From the NCBI RefSeq assembly GCF_029643425.1, contig NZ_CP119106.1, forward strand, positions 1,860,001 to 1,924,000: 64,000 nucleotides of DNA, written 5' to 3'. How positions within the stretch are numbered: position 1 is the first letter of the stretch; the number at the start of each line of letters is the position of its first letter. The notes below the pieces were generated by a model. It made no database searches, was not told the DNA's origin, and saw nothing but the letters and a program-made list of their open reading frames with translations. Positions 28,975-38,682 of this stretch are shown here, piece after piece. Made by a program: the position numbers and the translations under genes. This DNA comes from Isoptericola sp. AK164. GTDB taxonomy: Bacteria > Actinomycetota > Actinomycetes > Actinomycetales > Cellulomonadaceae.

Positions 28975-29613
28975 GTGCCCGCTGCCGCCACGACGGCTGC
29001 GCGACCGCTGCGCGAGCTGCTGCACGGTCCCGGCGGGGACGTCACGGTCGTGCGTCCGGCGGACGTGGGCGGCGCCGCCGCCTGGCAGACCCTGGTGCGC
29101 GAGGGCGTGCTGCGGGTGCTGCGCGGCGAGGCCGCCTGCCCCGCGGACCGGGTCGTCGACGCCGGGCTGCGCGGCGCGGTGCTCGCCGCCGACGTCCCGC
29201 ACGGCGCCGTGGTCACGGCCCGCACGGCCACCTGGGTCCGCACCGGCTGCGGCCGCCCGGACCCCCTCGACCTGACCTACCCGGCGGGCCGCCACCGGCC
29301 CGACCGGCCGCCCGGCGCCCGGTTGTGGCAGGCCCGCCTGCTGGGCCCGGACGTCCGCGACGTGGGCGGCGTGCCCGTGACCACGACGCAGCGCACGCTG
29401 GTCGAGCTGGTGCTGCACGGCACCGATCCCGCCGCGACGGTGGACCTGGCCGTCGCCCTGCTGCGGGCCGGCGCGCGGGTCGAGGAGGCGCACGGCAGCA
29501 TCTCGGCCCGGACCCGCGTGGCCGCCCGCGCTCGCGCCCACGACCTGCTCGACGCGGCCGCCGCGGTCCTGGACCCCGACGGCGCCCGCGCACCGGCGGA
29601 CTGCCCGGCGTAG
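28975..29613 (+). CDS. AbiEi-like domain protein without nuclease domain
   Basis: A 212-residue protein. LVREGVLRVLRGEAACPADR looks like a winged-helix wing, and DVGGVPVTTTQRTLVELVLH corresponds to the DGVPVTTLERTAVD block of the DUF559 protein at 14977-15990. It therefore looks like the same AbiEi-type architecture lacking the C-terminal nuclease. No partner toxin gene is adjacent. GTG start with GGAGGTGATC upstream; TAGGGT at 28928-28933 is a candidate -10. Role unknown, antitoxin-like or DNA-binding at best. Confidence 0.7.
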   Translation: MPAAATTAARPLRELLHGPGGDVTVVRPADVGGAAAWQTLVREGVLRVLRGEAACPADRVVDAGLRGAVLAADVPHGAVVTARTATWVRTGCGRPDPLDLTYPAGRHRPDRPPGARLWQARLLGPDVRDVGGVPVTTTQRTLVELVLHGTDPAATVDLAVALLRAGARVEEAHGSISARTRVAARARAHDLLDAAAAVLDPDGARAPADCPA

Positions 29614-29622
29614 GTTGACCCC

Positions 29623-30705
29623 ATGCCTTCCGCGCGAGCAGTCGAGGTCGACGCCGCCGGGCGCTCCGTGCGGGTGTCCAGCCCGGACCGGGTCGTGTTC
29701 GCCGACCTGGGGGTCACGAAGCTGGAGGTGGTCGAGTACTTCCTCGCCGTCGGCGACGGCATCCTCGGTGCCCTGCTGGACCGTCCCACGACGCTCGAAC
29801 GCTGGCCCAAGGGCTACTCCCCCGACGCCGTGATGGCCACCCGCACGGACTCCCACGGCGACGCCTTCTACCAGAAGCGGGTCCCGAAGGGAGCACCCGA
29901 CTACGTGCGCACGGCGCGGATCGCGTTCCCGTCGGGGCGCAGCGCGGACGAGGTCGCCCCGAGCGAGCTCGCCGTGGTCGCCTGGGCCGCCCAGCTGGGC
30001 ACGCTGACCTTCCACCCCTGGCCCGTGCGCCGCGACGACGTCGAGCAGGTGGACCAGCTGCGCATCGACCTCGACCCGCAGCCCGGCACGGACTACGCCG
30101 ACGCGGCCCGGGTGTCGCTGACGCTGCGCGAGGTCCTCGGCGAGCTCGACCTGGTCGGTTACCCGAAGACCTCCGGCGGACGGGGCCTGCACGTGTTCGT
30201 CCCGGTCGCACCACGGTGGAGCTTCGTCCAGGCGCGGCGGGCGACCATCGCGATCGGCCGCGAGCTGGAGCGTCGGCTGCCCGGGACGGTCACCACCCGC
30301 TGGTGGAAGGAGGAGCGCGGCGAGCGGATCTTCGTCGACTACAACCAGATGGCACGCGACCGCACGATGGCGTCGGCCTACTCCCTGCGACCCAACCCGC
30401 GCGCGACGGTCTCCACGCCGCTGGACTGGGACGAGGTGACCGAGGTGCACCCGGACGACTTCACGCTGCGCACGGTGCCGGACCGGTTCGCCGAGCGCGG
30501 CGACCTGCACGCGGCGCTGCGCGCCGACCGCGACCCGGATCTCGACTGCTCGCTCCAGGCCGCGCTGGACCTGGCCCGGCGCGACGAGGAGGAGCACGGG
30601 CTGGGCGACCTGCCGTACCCGCCGGAGTACCCGAAGCAGCCCGGTGAGCCCAAGCGGGTCCAACCCTCGCGGGACACCGACCGTCCCCGGGCGACGGACG
30701 GCTGA
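29623..30705 (+). CDS. LigD-type primase-polymerase (NHEJ)
   Basis: A 360-residue archaeo-eukaryotic primase superfamily protein, equivalent to the polymerase domain of bacterial LigD. RWPKGYSPDAV and FYQKRVPKGAPDYV are the 5'-phosphate-recognition part, LRIDLDPQPG (D149 and D151) provides metal ligands, and KTSGGRGLHVFVP the conserved histidine. It would fill gaps with ribonucleotides during end joining. TAGGTT at 29611-29616 ends 6 nt before the ATG, a leaderless arrangement. It faces the DNA ligase gene across a reductase gene; no Ku gene is in the window. Confidence 0.95.
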   Translation: MPSARAVEVDAAGRSVRVSSPDRVVFADLGVTKLEVVEYFLAVGDGILGALLDRPTTLERWPKGYSPDAVMATRTDSHGDAFYQKRVPKGAPDYVRTARIAFPSGRSADEVAPSELAVVAWAAQLGTLTFHPWPVRRDDVEQVDQLRIDLDPQPGTDYADAARVSLTLREVLGELDLVGYPKTSGGRGLHVFVPVAPRWSFVQARRATIAIGRELERRLPGTVTTRWWKEERGERIFVDYNQMARDRTMASAYSLRPNPRATVSTPLDWDEVTEVHPDDFTLRTVPDRFAERGDLHAALRADRDPDLDCSLQAALDLARRDEEEHGLGDLPYPPEYPKQPGEPKRVQPSRDTDRPRATDG

Positions 30706-30732
30706 GCCCTCGCGCCGGGCGACCGGTGCCGC

Positions 30733-31290
30733 TCAGGCCCGCTCGTACCGCAGCAGCACGGTCCCGTTGTCGAACCGGCGCGTCTCGGCGAGCTCCAGGG
30801 CCAGGTCCATGCCCGCGGGCAGGGCGCGCAGACCGCCGCCCAGGGCGCGCGGCGCCACGAACAGCTGCAGCACGTCGACCATGCCGGACCGCAACGCGTC
30901 GGCGGCCGTCGTCGGCCCGGAGACCTCGACCGTCCCGTCGGCGTCGGCGACGATCTGGGCCAGCCGCCGGGTCGTCAGGCGGGGCTCCACCGTGGTCCGG
31001 GGGGCGTCGACGCCCGTGGCCGCCAGCCGGTCGGAGCAGACGATCTTGTCCGCCGCGGCCCAGATCGCGGCGTAGTCGTCCTCGACCGCGCTCCGCCCGG
31101 CGGGCCAGGTGTCCCACACCCGCATCGTGCCGAACATGCGGCGGCCCATGACGTAGGTGCCCACGTCACGCAGCCGGTCGTTGAAGAAGGCGTGCAGCTC
31201 GTCGCTCGGGGCCGTCCAGTCGATGCTGCCGTCGGCGTCGGCCACGAACCCGTCGATCGAGCAGGTCGTCGAGTACAGAAGTGTTCCCAT
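30733..31290 (-). CDS. Dihydrofolate reductase family protein (RibD-C-like)
   Basis: A 185-residue protein of the RibD C-terminal/DHFR-like fold. MGTLLYSTTCSIDGFVADAD at the start, YVMGRRMFGTMRVWD, DGTVEVSGPTTAADALRSGM and the late GGGLRALP block are the usual NADPH-binding features. Members are predicted reductases of uncertain substrate. It lies between the two NHEJ genes, convergent with the polymerase gene and 30 bp downstream of the ligase on the same strand. Confidence 0.9.
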   Translation of the reverse strand: MGTLLYSTTCSIDGFVADADGSIDWTAPSDELHAFFNDRLRDVGTYVMGRRMFGTMRVWDTWPAGRSAVEDDYAAIWAAADKIVCSDRLAATGVDAPRTTVEPRLTTRRLAQIVADADGTVEVSGPTTAADALRSGMVDVLQLFVAPRALGGGLRALPAGMDLALELAETRRFDNGTVLLRYERA

Positions 31291-31320
31291 GGACGGACGG
31301 ACCCTCCCGGGAGCCAGGAC

Positions 31321-32490
31321 TCATCGGTCCTCGACGCCGGGAGCGCCCGGCAGGATCTCCGCCAGGTCGTAGCCGACCGGTTCGACGAGCTGGTCGTAGG
31401 TGCACGACGCCGGCTCGCGGTCGGGGCGCCACCGCTTGAACTGGGCCGTGTGGCGGAACCGGGCGCCCTCCATGTGGTCGTAGCCGACCTCGAGGACCCG
31501 CTCGACGCGCAGCGGGGTGAACGACAGGTCCTTGCCCGCGCTCCAACGCGACTGCGCACCGGGCCGCCGCTCCCCCGCGCTGCCGTCCGCCACCGCGGGG
31601 TCCTGCCAGTCGGCCCAGGGGTGCGCCGCGGCCTCCGGGCTGCCGGGGACGACCTGCAGCGGGGCGAGCTCGTCGTACAGCGTGGCGCGCCGGGCCGCCG
31701 GGAAGGAGGCGGCGACCCCGACGAACTGCAGCGAGGGGCCGACGTCGTCACCGTCGGCCGCGCGGTACAGCCCGAGCAGCAGCGACCCCACCAGGGGGCG
31801 GTCCGGGGTCGAGGTCTTGTGCTCGCGCAGCCCGGCGAGGACGATGTCGGCCGTGCGCGCGTGCTTGATCTTGAGCCAGCCGCGCTTGTTCGGCTCGTAG
31901 ACCCCGTCGGCGGTCTTGGCCACCACACCGTCCAGGCCGGCGCCCTCGAACGCGGCGAACCACTCGCGCGCGGTCCCGGCGTCGGCCGTGCGCGGGGTGG
32001 CGTGCACCTGGGGCCCGGAGAGGCCGAGCCCGTCCAGCCGGGCCAGCCGCTCGGTCAGCGGTCGGGAGGTCAGGTCCTCGCCGTCGAGCGCCAGCAGGTC
32101 GAAGACGACGAGGCTGGCCGGCACCTCGCCGGCGAGCATCTCGACCCGCGAGGCCGCCGGGTGGATGCGCTGGCTCAGCGTGTCGAAGTCGAGGTGGGCG
32201 GCGTCGCGGTCGCGGTCCGGGGGACGGGCCACGACGATCTCCGCGTCGACCACGCACCGGGTCGGCAGGGCGTCCAGCACGGCCTCGACGAGCTCGGGGA
32301 AGTAGCGCTGCATCGGGCGGGCGTTGCGCGAGTCGATGCGGACCTCGGCGCCGTCGCGGTAGACGATCGCACGGAAGCCGTCCCACTTGGGTTCGTAGAC
32401 CCAGCCGGCACCGTCGTCGGGCTGGTCGGGCACCGAGGCGACCGACCGGGCCAGCATGGGCCGGACCGGCGGGCTGAGCGGCAGATCCAT
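31321..32490 (-). CDS. ATP-dependent DNA ligase (LigC/LigD ligase-type)
   Basis: A 389-residue ligase. Motif I EPKWDGFRA (adenylated K35) is followed by RIDSRNARPMQRYFPEL, the VVDAEIVV motif, LDGVVAKT (motif IV), KRGWLKIKHARTADIVLAG (motif V) and a C-terminal OB domain ending with RWRPDREPASCTYDQL. It lacks polymerase and nuclease domains, so it matches stand-alone LigC-type enzymes. It probably works with the primase-polymerase encoded 615 bp away. TAGGTT (32498-32503 on this strand) ends 7 nt before the ATG and no Shine-Dalgarno sequence is seen: leaderless. Confidence 0.96.
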   Translation of the reverse strand: MDLPLSPPVRPMLARSVASVPDQPDDGAGWVYEPKWDGFRAIVYRDGAEVRIDSRNARPMQRYFPELVEAVLDALPTRCVVDAEIVVARPPDRDRDAAHLDFDTLSQRIHPAASRVEMLAGEVPASLVVFDLLALDGEDLTSRPLTERLARLDGLGLSGPQVHATPRTADAGTAREWFAAFEGAGLDGVVAKTADGVYEPNKRGWLKIKHARTADIVLAGLREHKTSTPDRPLVGSLLLGLYRAADGDDVGPSLQFVGVAASFPAARRATLYDELAPLQVVPGSPEAAAHPWADWQDPAVADGSAGERRPGAQSRWSAGKDLSFTPLRVERVLEVGYDHMEGARFRHTAQFKRWRPDREPASCTYDQLVEPVGYDLAEILPGAPGVEDR

Positions 32491-32572
32491 GCTGGCGAAC
32501 CTACGCCGACACGGGCCGTCGTGCCCGGTCGGGCCGGTCGGGTCGCGTGTCGACCGGTCGGACGGCGACCGG

Positions 32573-34924
32573 TCAGGCGTCGACCGGGGCCTCCGGTGCG
32601 GTGGACCCGACCTCGTCGGCCTTCGTGCCCGTGATGCGGTAGACGTCGAAGACGCCGTCGATCTTGCGGGCGGCGGCCAGCACCTGCTGCAGGTGCGCGG
32701 GCTCGGCCATCTCGAAGACGAACCGCGAGATGGCGATGCGGTCGGTCGAGGTCGACACGGTCGCCGACAGGATGTTGACGTGGTGGTCGGACAGCACCCG
32801 CGTGACGTCCGACAGCAGCCGCGACCGGTCCAGCGCCTCGACCTGGATCTGGACCAGGAACATCGTGTTCGCCCCCGTGGTCCAGGAGACGTCCACGATG
32901 CGCTCGGGCTGCTCGCGCAGCTGGGCGAGGTTCGCGCAGTCGGACCGGTGCACGCTCACACCGGCCCCGCGGGTGACGAACCCGACGATGTCGTCGCCGG
33001 GCACGGGCGTGCAGCACTTGGCGAGCTTGACCCAGATGTCGTCCATGCCCTTGACGGCCACCCCGGGGTCCCCGGTGGAGCGCGACCGCCGCACGGCCTG
33101 GCCGGGCCGGGCGACCTCGGCGGTGTCCTCGGCCGTGCCGTCCTCGCCACCGAGGGACTTCACGAGCGTCTCGACGACGTGCTGGGCGGAGACGTTGTTC
33201 TCCCCCACCGCGGCGTACAGCGCGGAGACGTCGTCGTAGCGCAGCTCGTTGGCCAGCCCCACGAGCGCCTCGTGGCTCAGCAGCCGCTGGATCGGCAGGT
33301 TCTGCTTGCGCATCGCCCGCGTGATCGCGTCCTTGCCGCGCTCGATCGCCTCGTCGCGGCGCTCCTTGGTGAACCACTGCCGGATCTTGTTGCGCGCCCG
33401 GCCGGACTTCACGAAGTTCAGCCAGTCGTGCGACGGGCCGGCGGTCTCGGCCTTGGAGGTGAGCACCTCGACGACGTCACCGTTCTGCAGCGGCGAGTCG
33501 AGCGGGACGAGCCGGCCGTTGACCCGCGCGCCCATGGTGCGGTGTCCGACCTCGGTGTGCACCGAGTAGGCGAAGTCGACGGGGGTGGCCCCGGCCGGCA
33601 GCGCCATGACCTCGCCCTTGGGCGTGAACACGTAGACCTCGGCCGCGCCGATCTCGTAGCGGAGCGAGTCGAGGAACTCCCCCGGGTCGGCGGTCTCGCG
33701 CTGCCAGTCCACGAGCTGGCGCAGCCAGGTCATGTCGTTGGCCCGCGGGTCCTCCGACCCGCCCTTGCCGGCGCGGGCCGTCTCCTTGTACTTCCAGTGC
33801 GCGGCGACGCCGTACTCGGCACGGCGGTGCATGTCGTGCGTGCGGATCTGGATCTCGACCGGCTTGCCGCCGGGGCCCACGACCGTCGTGTGCAGCGACT
33901 GGTACATGTTGAACTTCGGCATCGCGATGTAGTCCTTGAACCGGCCGGGCACCGGGTTCCACCGCGCGTGCAGCGCACCGAGCGCCGCGTAGCAGTCGCG
34001 TACCGAGTCCACCAGGACGCGGCTACCGACCAGGTCGTAGATCTCCGTGAAGTCGTGGCCGCGCACGATCATCTTCTGGTAGATCGAGTAGTAGTGCTTC
34101 GGACGTCCGGTCACCGTGGCCCGGATCTTCGCCCCGCGCAGGTCCGCCGCGATCTGCTCGCGCACCACGCCGAGGTACTCCTCGCGGGCCGGCGCGCGCT
34201 CGGCGACCAGGTGCACGATCTCGTCGTACACCTTGGGGTACAGGGTCTGGAAGGACAGGTCCTCCAGCTCCCACTTGATCGTGTTCATGCCCAGGCGGTG
34301 CGCCAGCGGGGCGTAGATCTCCAGCGTCTCGCGCGCCTTGCGGGACGCCGACGACCCCGAGACGTACTTCCAGGTGCGCGCGTTGTGCAGCCGGTCGGCG
34401 AGCTTGATGACCAGCACGCGGATGTCCTTGGCCATGGCCACGACCATCTTGCGCACGGTCTCGGCCTGGGCAGCGTCGCCGTAGGTGACCTTGTCGAGCT
34501 TGGTGACGCCGTCGACGAGCATCGCGATCTCGCCGCCGAAGTCGCGCGTCAGGTCGTCGAGGGAGTACTCGGTGTCCTCGACGGTGTCGTGCAGCAGCGC
34601 GGCGGCCAGCGTCGCGCCGTCGAACCCGAGCTCGGCCAGGATCGTGGCGACCGCGACGGGGTGGGTGATGTAGGGGTCGCCCGACTTGCGCTGCTGACCG
34701 CGGTGCGCCTTCTCCGCGATGCCGTAGGCACGCTCCAGGACGCTCAGGTCGCTCTTGGGGTGGTTGGTGCGCACCGCCTGCAGCAGCGGTTCGAGGGCGG
34801 GAGTCGACGGCGTCGCGCCGCGCACGCCGAGGCGGACGAGCCGGTTGCGCACGCCCCTGCCGGCGCCGTTGGACGCGGGCCGTGGCGCCTCGTCCGCGGA
34901 CCGGACCTGCGTGTCGTCGCTCAC
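32573..34924 (-). CDS. relA: Bifunctional (p)ppGpp synthetase/hydrolase
   Basis: A 783-residue Rel/SpoT homologue controlling the stringent response. The HD hydrolase domain ([27 protein letters not shown]) comes first, then the synthetase domain ([33 protein letters not shown]), TGS ([19 protein letters not shown]), a helical/CC region and a C-terminal ACT domain. The HD and synthetase motifs both look intact, so both activities are expected. GTG 34924 has an ideal GGAGGTG spacing. The candidate -10 TAGACT (34972-34977, minus strand) lies at the end of apt. Confidence 0.98.
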   Translation of the reverse strand: MSDDTQVRSADEAPRPASNGAGRGVRNRLVRLGVRGATPSTPALEPLLQAVRTNHPKSDLSVLERAYGIAEKAHRGQQRKSGDPYITHPVAVATILAELGFDGATLAAALLHDTVEDTEYSLDDLTRDFGGEIAMLVDGVTKLDKVTYGDAAQAETVRKMVVAMAKDIRVLVIKLADRLHNARTWKYVSGSSASRKARETLEIYAPLAHRLGMNTIKWELEDLSFQTLYPKVYDEIVHLVAERAPAREEYLGVVREQIAADLRGAKIRATVTGRPKHYYSIYQKMIVRGHDFTEIYDLVGSRVLVDSVRDCYAALGALHARWNPVPGRFKDYIAMPKFNMYQSLHTTVVGPGGKPVEIQIRTHDMHRRAEYGVAAHWKYKETARAGKGGSEDPRANDMTWLRQLVDWQRETADPGEFLDSLRYEIGAAEVYVFTPKGEVMALPAGATPVDFAYSVHTEVGHRTMGARVNGRLVPLDSPLQNGDVVEVLTSKAETAGPSHDWLNFVKSGRARNKIRQWFTKERRDEAIERGKDAITRAMRKQNLPIQRLLSHEALVGLANELRYDDVSALYAAVGENNVSAQHVVETLVKSLGGEDGTAEDTAEVARPGQAVRRSRSTGDPGVAVKGMDDIWVKLAKCCTPVPGDDIVGFVTRGAGVSVHRSDCANLAQLREQPERIVDVSWTTGANTMFLVQIQVEALDRSRLLSDVTRVLSDHHVNILSATVSTSTDRIAISRFVFEMAEPAHLQQVLAAARKIDGVFDVYRITGTKADEVGSTAPEAPVDA

Positions 34925-34974
34925 GAGCACCTCCTTCGCCCATCGTCGCCGGGGTGACCTCCGGGACGGCAAGT

Positions 34975-35562
34975 CTACGTCTCCACCCGCAGCAGGGTCT
35001 CGACCGTGTGGTCGGCGAGCCGCTCACGACCACCCAGACCGGCCAGCTCGAGCAGGAACGCCAGCGCCACCACGGTGGCGCCGCTGCGTTCGACGAGCCG
35101 CGCCGCGGCCTGTGCGGTCCCGCCCGTGGCCAGCACGTCGTCGACCACCAGAACACGCGCACCGGGTGCCAGTGTTCCCCGGCGAAGCTCGATGGACGCG
35201 TGGCCGTACTCGAGCTCGTAGTCCTCGCGCTCGACCGGCGGGGGCAGCTTGCCGGCCTTGCGCAGCGGCACGAAGCCCACGCCGAGCCGGGTGGCCAGCG
35301 GTGCACCGAGCAGGAACCCGCGCGCCTCCATCCCGGCGACCACGTCGACCCCGCCGTCGGCCTCGACCAGCGCCGCGAAGGCGTCGGTCACGTCGGCCAG
35401 CGCCGCACCGTCCGCCAGCAGCGGCGTGATGTCGCGGAAGACGATCGGCGGGTGCGGGTAGTCCGGGACGTCGTGGATCAGGTCCCGGATCTCGGTCGCC
35501 CTGGCCGGGCCGAGCCCGGCCAGGGCGACCAGCGAGATGTCGTCGGTCACGCGCCGCGTCAC
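34975..35562 (-). CDS. apt: Adenine phosphoribosyltransferase
   Basis: A 195-residue purine-salvage enzyme converting adenine and PRPP to [37 protein letters not shown] and the PRPP-binding loop [14 protein letters not shown] are diagnostic. GTG 35562 overlaps the secF stop as GTGA; GTG 35550 is an alternative. The secD-secF-apt-relA order is conserved across actinobacteria. Confidence 0.97.
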   Translation of the reverse strand: MTRRVTDDISLVALAGLGPARATEIRDLIHDVPDYPHPPIVFRDITPLLADGAALADVTDAFAALVEADGGVDVVAGMEARGFLLGAPLATRLGVGFVPLRKAGKLPPPVEREDYELEYGHASIELRRGTLAPGARVLVVDDVLATGGTAQAAARLVERSGATVVALAFLLELAGLGGRERLADHTVETLLRVET

Positions 35563-36659
35563 CGGCCGCGCTTGCGCCGGGGCTGGGACCCGTGACCCTG
35601 GTGGTGACCGGGGATGAGCTGGGACCGGCCGGCCGCGACCGCGGCGAGCTCGGCGTCGTGACCGCCCTCCGTGGCCAGACGCTCGCGCTCGGCCAGGACC
35701 TCGGCGGTGTGCTGACGGATCTTCGGCTCCCGCTCGCGCAGGGACACGTCCAGCGGGGTGGCCAGGAAGATCGACGAGGCCGCGCCGACGGCGATCCCCA
35801 CGAACAGCGACAGGGACAGGTCCCGCAGCGTGCCCGCACCGAGCACGAACGCGCCGAGGAAGAGGATCCCCGCCACCGGCAGCAGCGCCACCACGGAGGT
35901 GTTGATGGACCGCACCAGCGTCTGGTTGACGGCCAGGTTGGCCCGCTCGCCGTAGGTGTTGCGGGACTGGTCCAGCACACCGGTGGTGTTCTCCCGGACC
36001 TTGTCGAACACGACCATCTTGTCGTACAGCGAGAAGCCGAGGATCGTCAGGAAGCCGATGATCGTCGAGGGCGTGACCTCCCAGCCGATGAGCGCGTACA
36101 CGCCGGCGGAGATCAGCAGGTCGCTGAGCATCGCGAGGATGCCGGCGACCGACATGCGCCATGCCCGGAAGTAGACGGCCATGAAGGCGGCGGCGAGCAG
36201 GACGAAGACGACCACGCCCCACAGGGCGCGCTCGGACACCGCCGAGCCCCAGGTCGGCCCCACGAACGAGGCGTCGACGTCCGCGGGGTCCACCCCGTAG
36301 CCCTCGGCGAGGGCCTCGATGACGGCGGTCTGCTCCGCGCCGGAGACCTGCGTGGTCTGCACGCGGACGGCCTCGCCGCCCACGACCGCCACGCGCGGCT
36401 CGTCCTCGGGCAGGACCTCCTGCACGGCGTCGACGGCCACGGACTGCTCCGTGGTGGTCGTGCTGGTGACCGTGAACTCCGAGCCACCGCGGAAGTCGAT
36501 GCCCAGGGTCAGGCCCTTGGTGAGCAGGATGATGATCGAGGCGATCCCGAGGACGCCGACGATCGAGAACCAGACGCGCCGCTTGGCGACGATCGGGTAG
36601 GAGCGACGGCCCGTGTACAGGTCGTTGCCCCACTGGGCGAAGGTCATGCTGCCGGCCAT
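35559..36659 (-). CDS. secF: Protein translocase subunit SecF
   Basis: A 366-residue membrane protein with six expected transmembrane helices. IDFRGGSEFTV after TM1, a periplasmic-side loop, then FLTILGFSLYDKMVVFDKVREN, the conserved D-containing helix and loop, and LAVNQTLVRSINTSVVALLP. It works with SecD to pull exported proteins using the proton motive force. The C-terminal tail (from about 315) is basic and Gln/His-rich, without known function. ATG 36659 overlaps the secD stop by 1 nt. Confidence 0.98.
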   Translation of the reverse strand: MAGSMTFAQWGNDLYTGRRSYPIVAKRRVWFSIVGVLGIASIIILLTKGLTLGIDFRGGSEFTVTSTTTTEQSVAVDAVQEVLPEDEPRVAVVGGEAVRVQTTQVSGAEQTAVIEALAEGYGVDPADVDASFVGPTWGSAVSERALWGVVVFVLLAAAFMAVYFRAWRMSVAGILAMLSDLLISAGVYALIGWEVTPSTIIGFLTILGFSLYDKMVVFDKVRENTTGVLDQSRNTYGERANLAVNQTLVRSINTSVVALLPVAGILFLGAFVLGAGTLRDLSLSLFVGIAVGAASSIFLATPLDVSLREREPKIRQHTAEVLAERERLATEGGHDAELAAVAAGRSQLIPGHHQGHGSQPRRKRGR

Positions 36660-38602
36660 CAGCGGCTCTCCTCGTTCTCGCCGGGGACGGCGTCGTGGCT
36701 GCGGTCGTCGGTCCCGGGGTCGTCCGGCGGTCCGTCGGCCGCGGCCGCACGCCGCTGCGCCGCACGACGCTCGGCGATCGTCAGCCGGCGACCGGAGTCG
36801 TCCGTCGTCGGTGCCGGGGAGGACGCCGCGCCCGCCATGGCCGGGACCGGCTCCTCGGCCGTCTCGGGCTCGGGCGTCGGGCGGGCCACCCGGCCGGCGC
36901 CCACGTACCGCGGGCCGCCGGTGCTGCGCAGCCGCTCGGGCGACAGCCCCGACAGCGAGTGTCCGTCGCGGAAGAACGGCACCTTGGTCAGCAGCTGCAG
37001 CGTCGGGTGGGTGAACCAGAACACCACGGCGATGTCGATGATCGTCGTCAGACCCAGGGTGAACGCGAAGCCCTGCACCCCGCCGACGGCGAGGAAGTAC
37101 AGCACGATCGCGGAGATGAGGGTGACCGACTTCGCGGCCAGCACCGTGCGCTTGGCCCGGCGCCACCCGCGCTCGACCGCCATCGCCATCGAGCGCCCGT
37201 CGCGCATCTCGTCGCGGATACGTTCGAAGTACACGATGAACGAGTCCGCCGTGAACCCGATGGCCACGATCAGACCGGCGACACCCGCCAGGGACAGGCG
37301 GTAGTCGATCGTCCAGGACAGCAGCGCGATGGACACGTAGGTGATCGCGGCGGCGATGAGCAGCGAGCCCACGGTCACCAGACCCAGCGTGCGGTACTGG
37401 AACAGCGAGTACACCACGACCAGGGCCATACCGATCAGACCGGCGATCAGACCGTTGCGCAGCTGCTCCGAGCCGAGCGTCGCCGAGATCGTCTCCTGGC
37501 TCTGCACCTCGTAGGCGATCGGCAGCGAGCCGAAGCTGAGCTGGTTGGCCAGCGTGGCCGCGGAGTCACGCGTGAAGTTGCCCGAGATCGTCGCCTGGCC
37601 GTCGGTGATGATGACGCCGGGGTCCAGCGAGGGTGCCGAGATCACGAGACCGTCGAGCACCATCGCGAACTGGTTGCGCGGCGACTCCAGGCCCTGCAGG
37701 CGCTCGGTGACCGTGCGGAACTCCGTGGTGCCCTGGTCGTCGAACTCGATGAAGACGCCCCACTCGTTGGTGACCGAGCCGTTCGGGCCCGGCACCAGGC
37801 CGGAGCTGGCGTTCGACAGGCTCGTGCCGTCGACCTCGACCGGGCCGAGGACGTACTTGAGCAGGCTGCCGTCGTTGGAGCAGGTCACGAGCACCTGGTC
37901 CGGGTTCGCGCCGCCACCGCCGACCAGGTTGGCCGGGTCGGTGCAGTCGAGCGCGGCGAACTTCTCCTCCACGGCGGGCGTGATCTGCGCGAGGTCGGAG
38001 GCGTCGGTGGGGTCGACGTCCTGGGCCTCGGTGGCGATCTGCTCGTCGAACGCGGCGAGCTCCTCCTGCGTGGCGCCCTGCGGAGCCTCGTCCTCGGTCG
38101 CCTCGCCCTCGGCGTCGCCGTCGGCGGACCCTTCGGCGTCGGCCGAGGCCTCGGCCGTCGGCTCCTGGGCCGGAAGGCCGAGCTCGTAGGTCAGGACCGG
38201 CCGGAAGCGCATCTGCGCGGGCTGGGAGACGAGGTCGATCGTCGCCTGGTCCACCTCACCGGGGATGGAGACGACGATGTTCTCCCCGCCCTGGTTGACG
38301 ATCTCGGCCTCGACGACGCCGGAGGAGTCGATGCGCTGCCGGATGACGTTGATCGACTCGTCGATCGCCTCCGGGGTCAGCTCCGAACCATCCGTGGACG
38401 TCGGCGTCAGGATGATCTGGGTCCCGCCCTGCAGGTCGAGAGCGAGTCCGGGTGCCAGGCTGGCGCCGCCGGGGTTCTCGTCGCTCTTGGGGTCCAGGTA
38501 CGTCCCGACGAGGAGTGCCACGAACGGCACCACCATCGACAGGAGCGCGAAGACCACGAGCGTGCGTACCGGACGCGAACGCCGCGTGCTGGAGTTGGCC
38601 AC
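36659..38602 (-). CDS. secD: Protein translocase subunit SecD
   Basis: A 647-residue SecD. TM1 is near the N-terminus, followed by LALDLQGGTQIILT, the P1 domain with an inserted acidic, low-complexity segment around 150-185 (EASADAEGSADGDAEGEATE), then the RND-type TM bundle containing GFTADSFIVYFERIRDEMRDG. The C-terminus has an unusual extra tail rich in Pro, Ala and Arg. GTG start. A hairpin separates it from yajC upstream. Confidence 0.98.
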   Translation of the reverse strand: MANSSTRRSRPVRTLVVFALLSMVVPFVALLVGTYLDPKSDENPGGASLAPGLALDLQGGTQIILTPTSTDGSELTPEAIDESINVIRQRIDSSGVVEAEIVNQGGENIVVSIPGEVDQATIDLVSQPAQMRFRPVLTYELGLPAQEPTAEASADAEGSADGDAEGEATEDEAPQGATQEELAAFDEQIATEAQDVDPTDASDLAQITPAVEEKFAALDCTDPANLVGGGGANPDQVLVTCSNDGSLLKYVLGPVEVDGTSLSNASSGLVPGPNGSVTNEWGVFIEFDDQGTTEFRTVTERLQGLESPRNQFAMVLDGLVISAPSLDPGVIITDGQATISGNFTRDSAATLANQLSFGSLPIAYEVQSQETISATLGSEQLRNGLIAGLIGMALVVVYSLFQYRTLGLVTVGSLLIAAAITYVSIALLSWTIDYRLSLAGVAGLIVAIGFTADSFIVYFERIRDEMRDGRSMAMAVERGWRRAKRTVLAAKSVTLISAIVLYFLAVGGVQGFAFTLGLTTIIDIAVVFWFTHPTLQLLTKVPFFRDGHSLSGLSPERLRSTGGPRYVGAGRVARPTPEPETAEEPVPAMAGAASSPAPTTDDSGRRLTIAERRAAQRRAAAADGPPDDPGTDDRSHDAVPGENEESR

Positions 38603-38646
38603 TTGGTTCTCTTCCCGTGTGCGCGCCGCCGGAGCGGAGCGTGATG

Positions 38647-38677
38647 GCGCCGGCCGGGTTCAGGACCCGGCCGGCGC
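38647..38677 (-). terminator. Hairpin between yajC and secD
   Basis: Perfect 13-bp arms 38647-38659 and 38665-38677 with a 5-nt loop, 5 nt after the yajC stop and 45 nt before the secD start. It could be a partial terminator or attenuator setting the ratio of YajC to SecDF, or an mRNA-stabilising stem. No T-tract is visible. Confidence 0.65.
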
Positions 38678-38682
38678 AGAGG

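Noticed and set aside
27235-30663. A 1142-codon minus-strand ORF opposite the DUF349, AbiEi-like and primase-polymerase genes
   Set aside because: It is the antisense shadow of well-supported plus-strand genes; composition is Arg/Gly/Leu repeats with no domain, a usual effect of extreme GC content.
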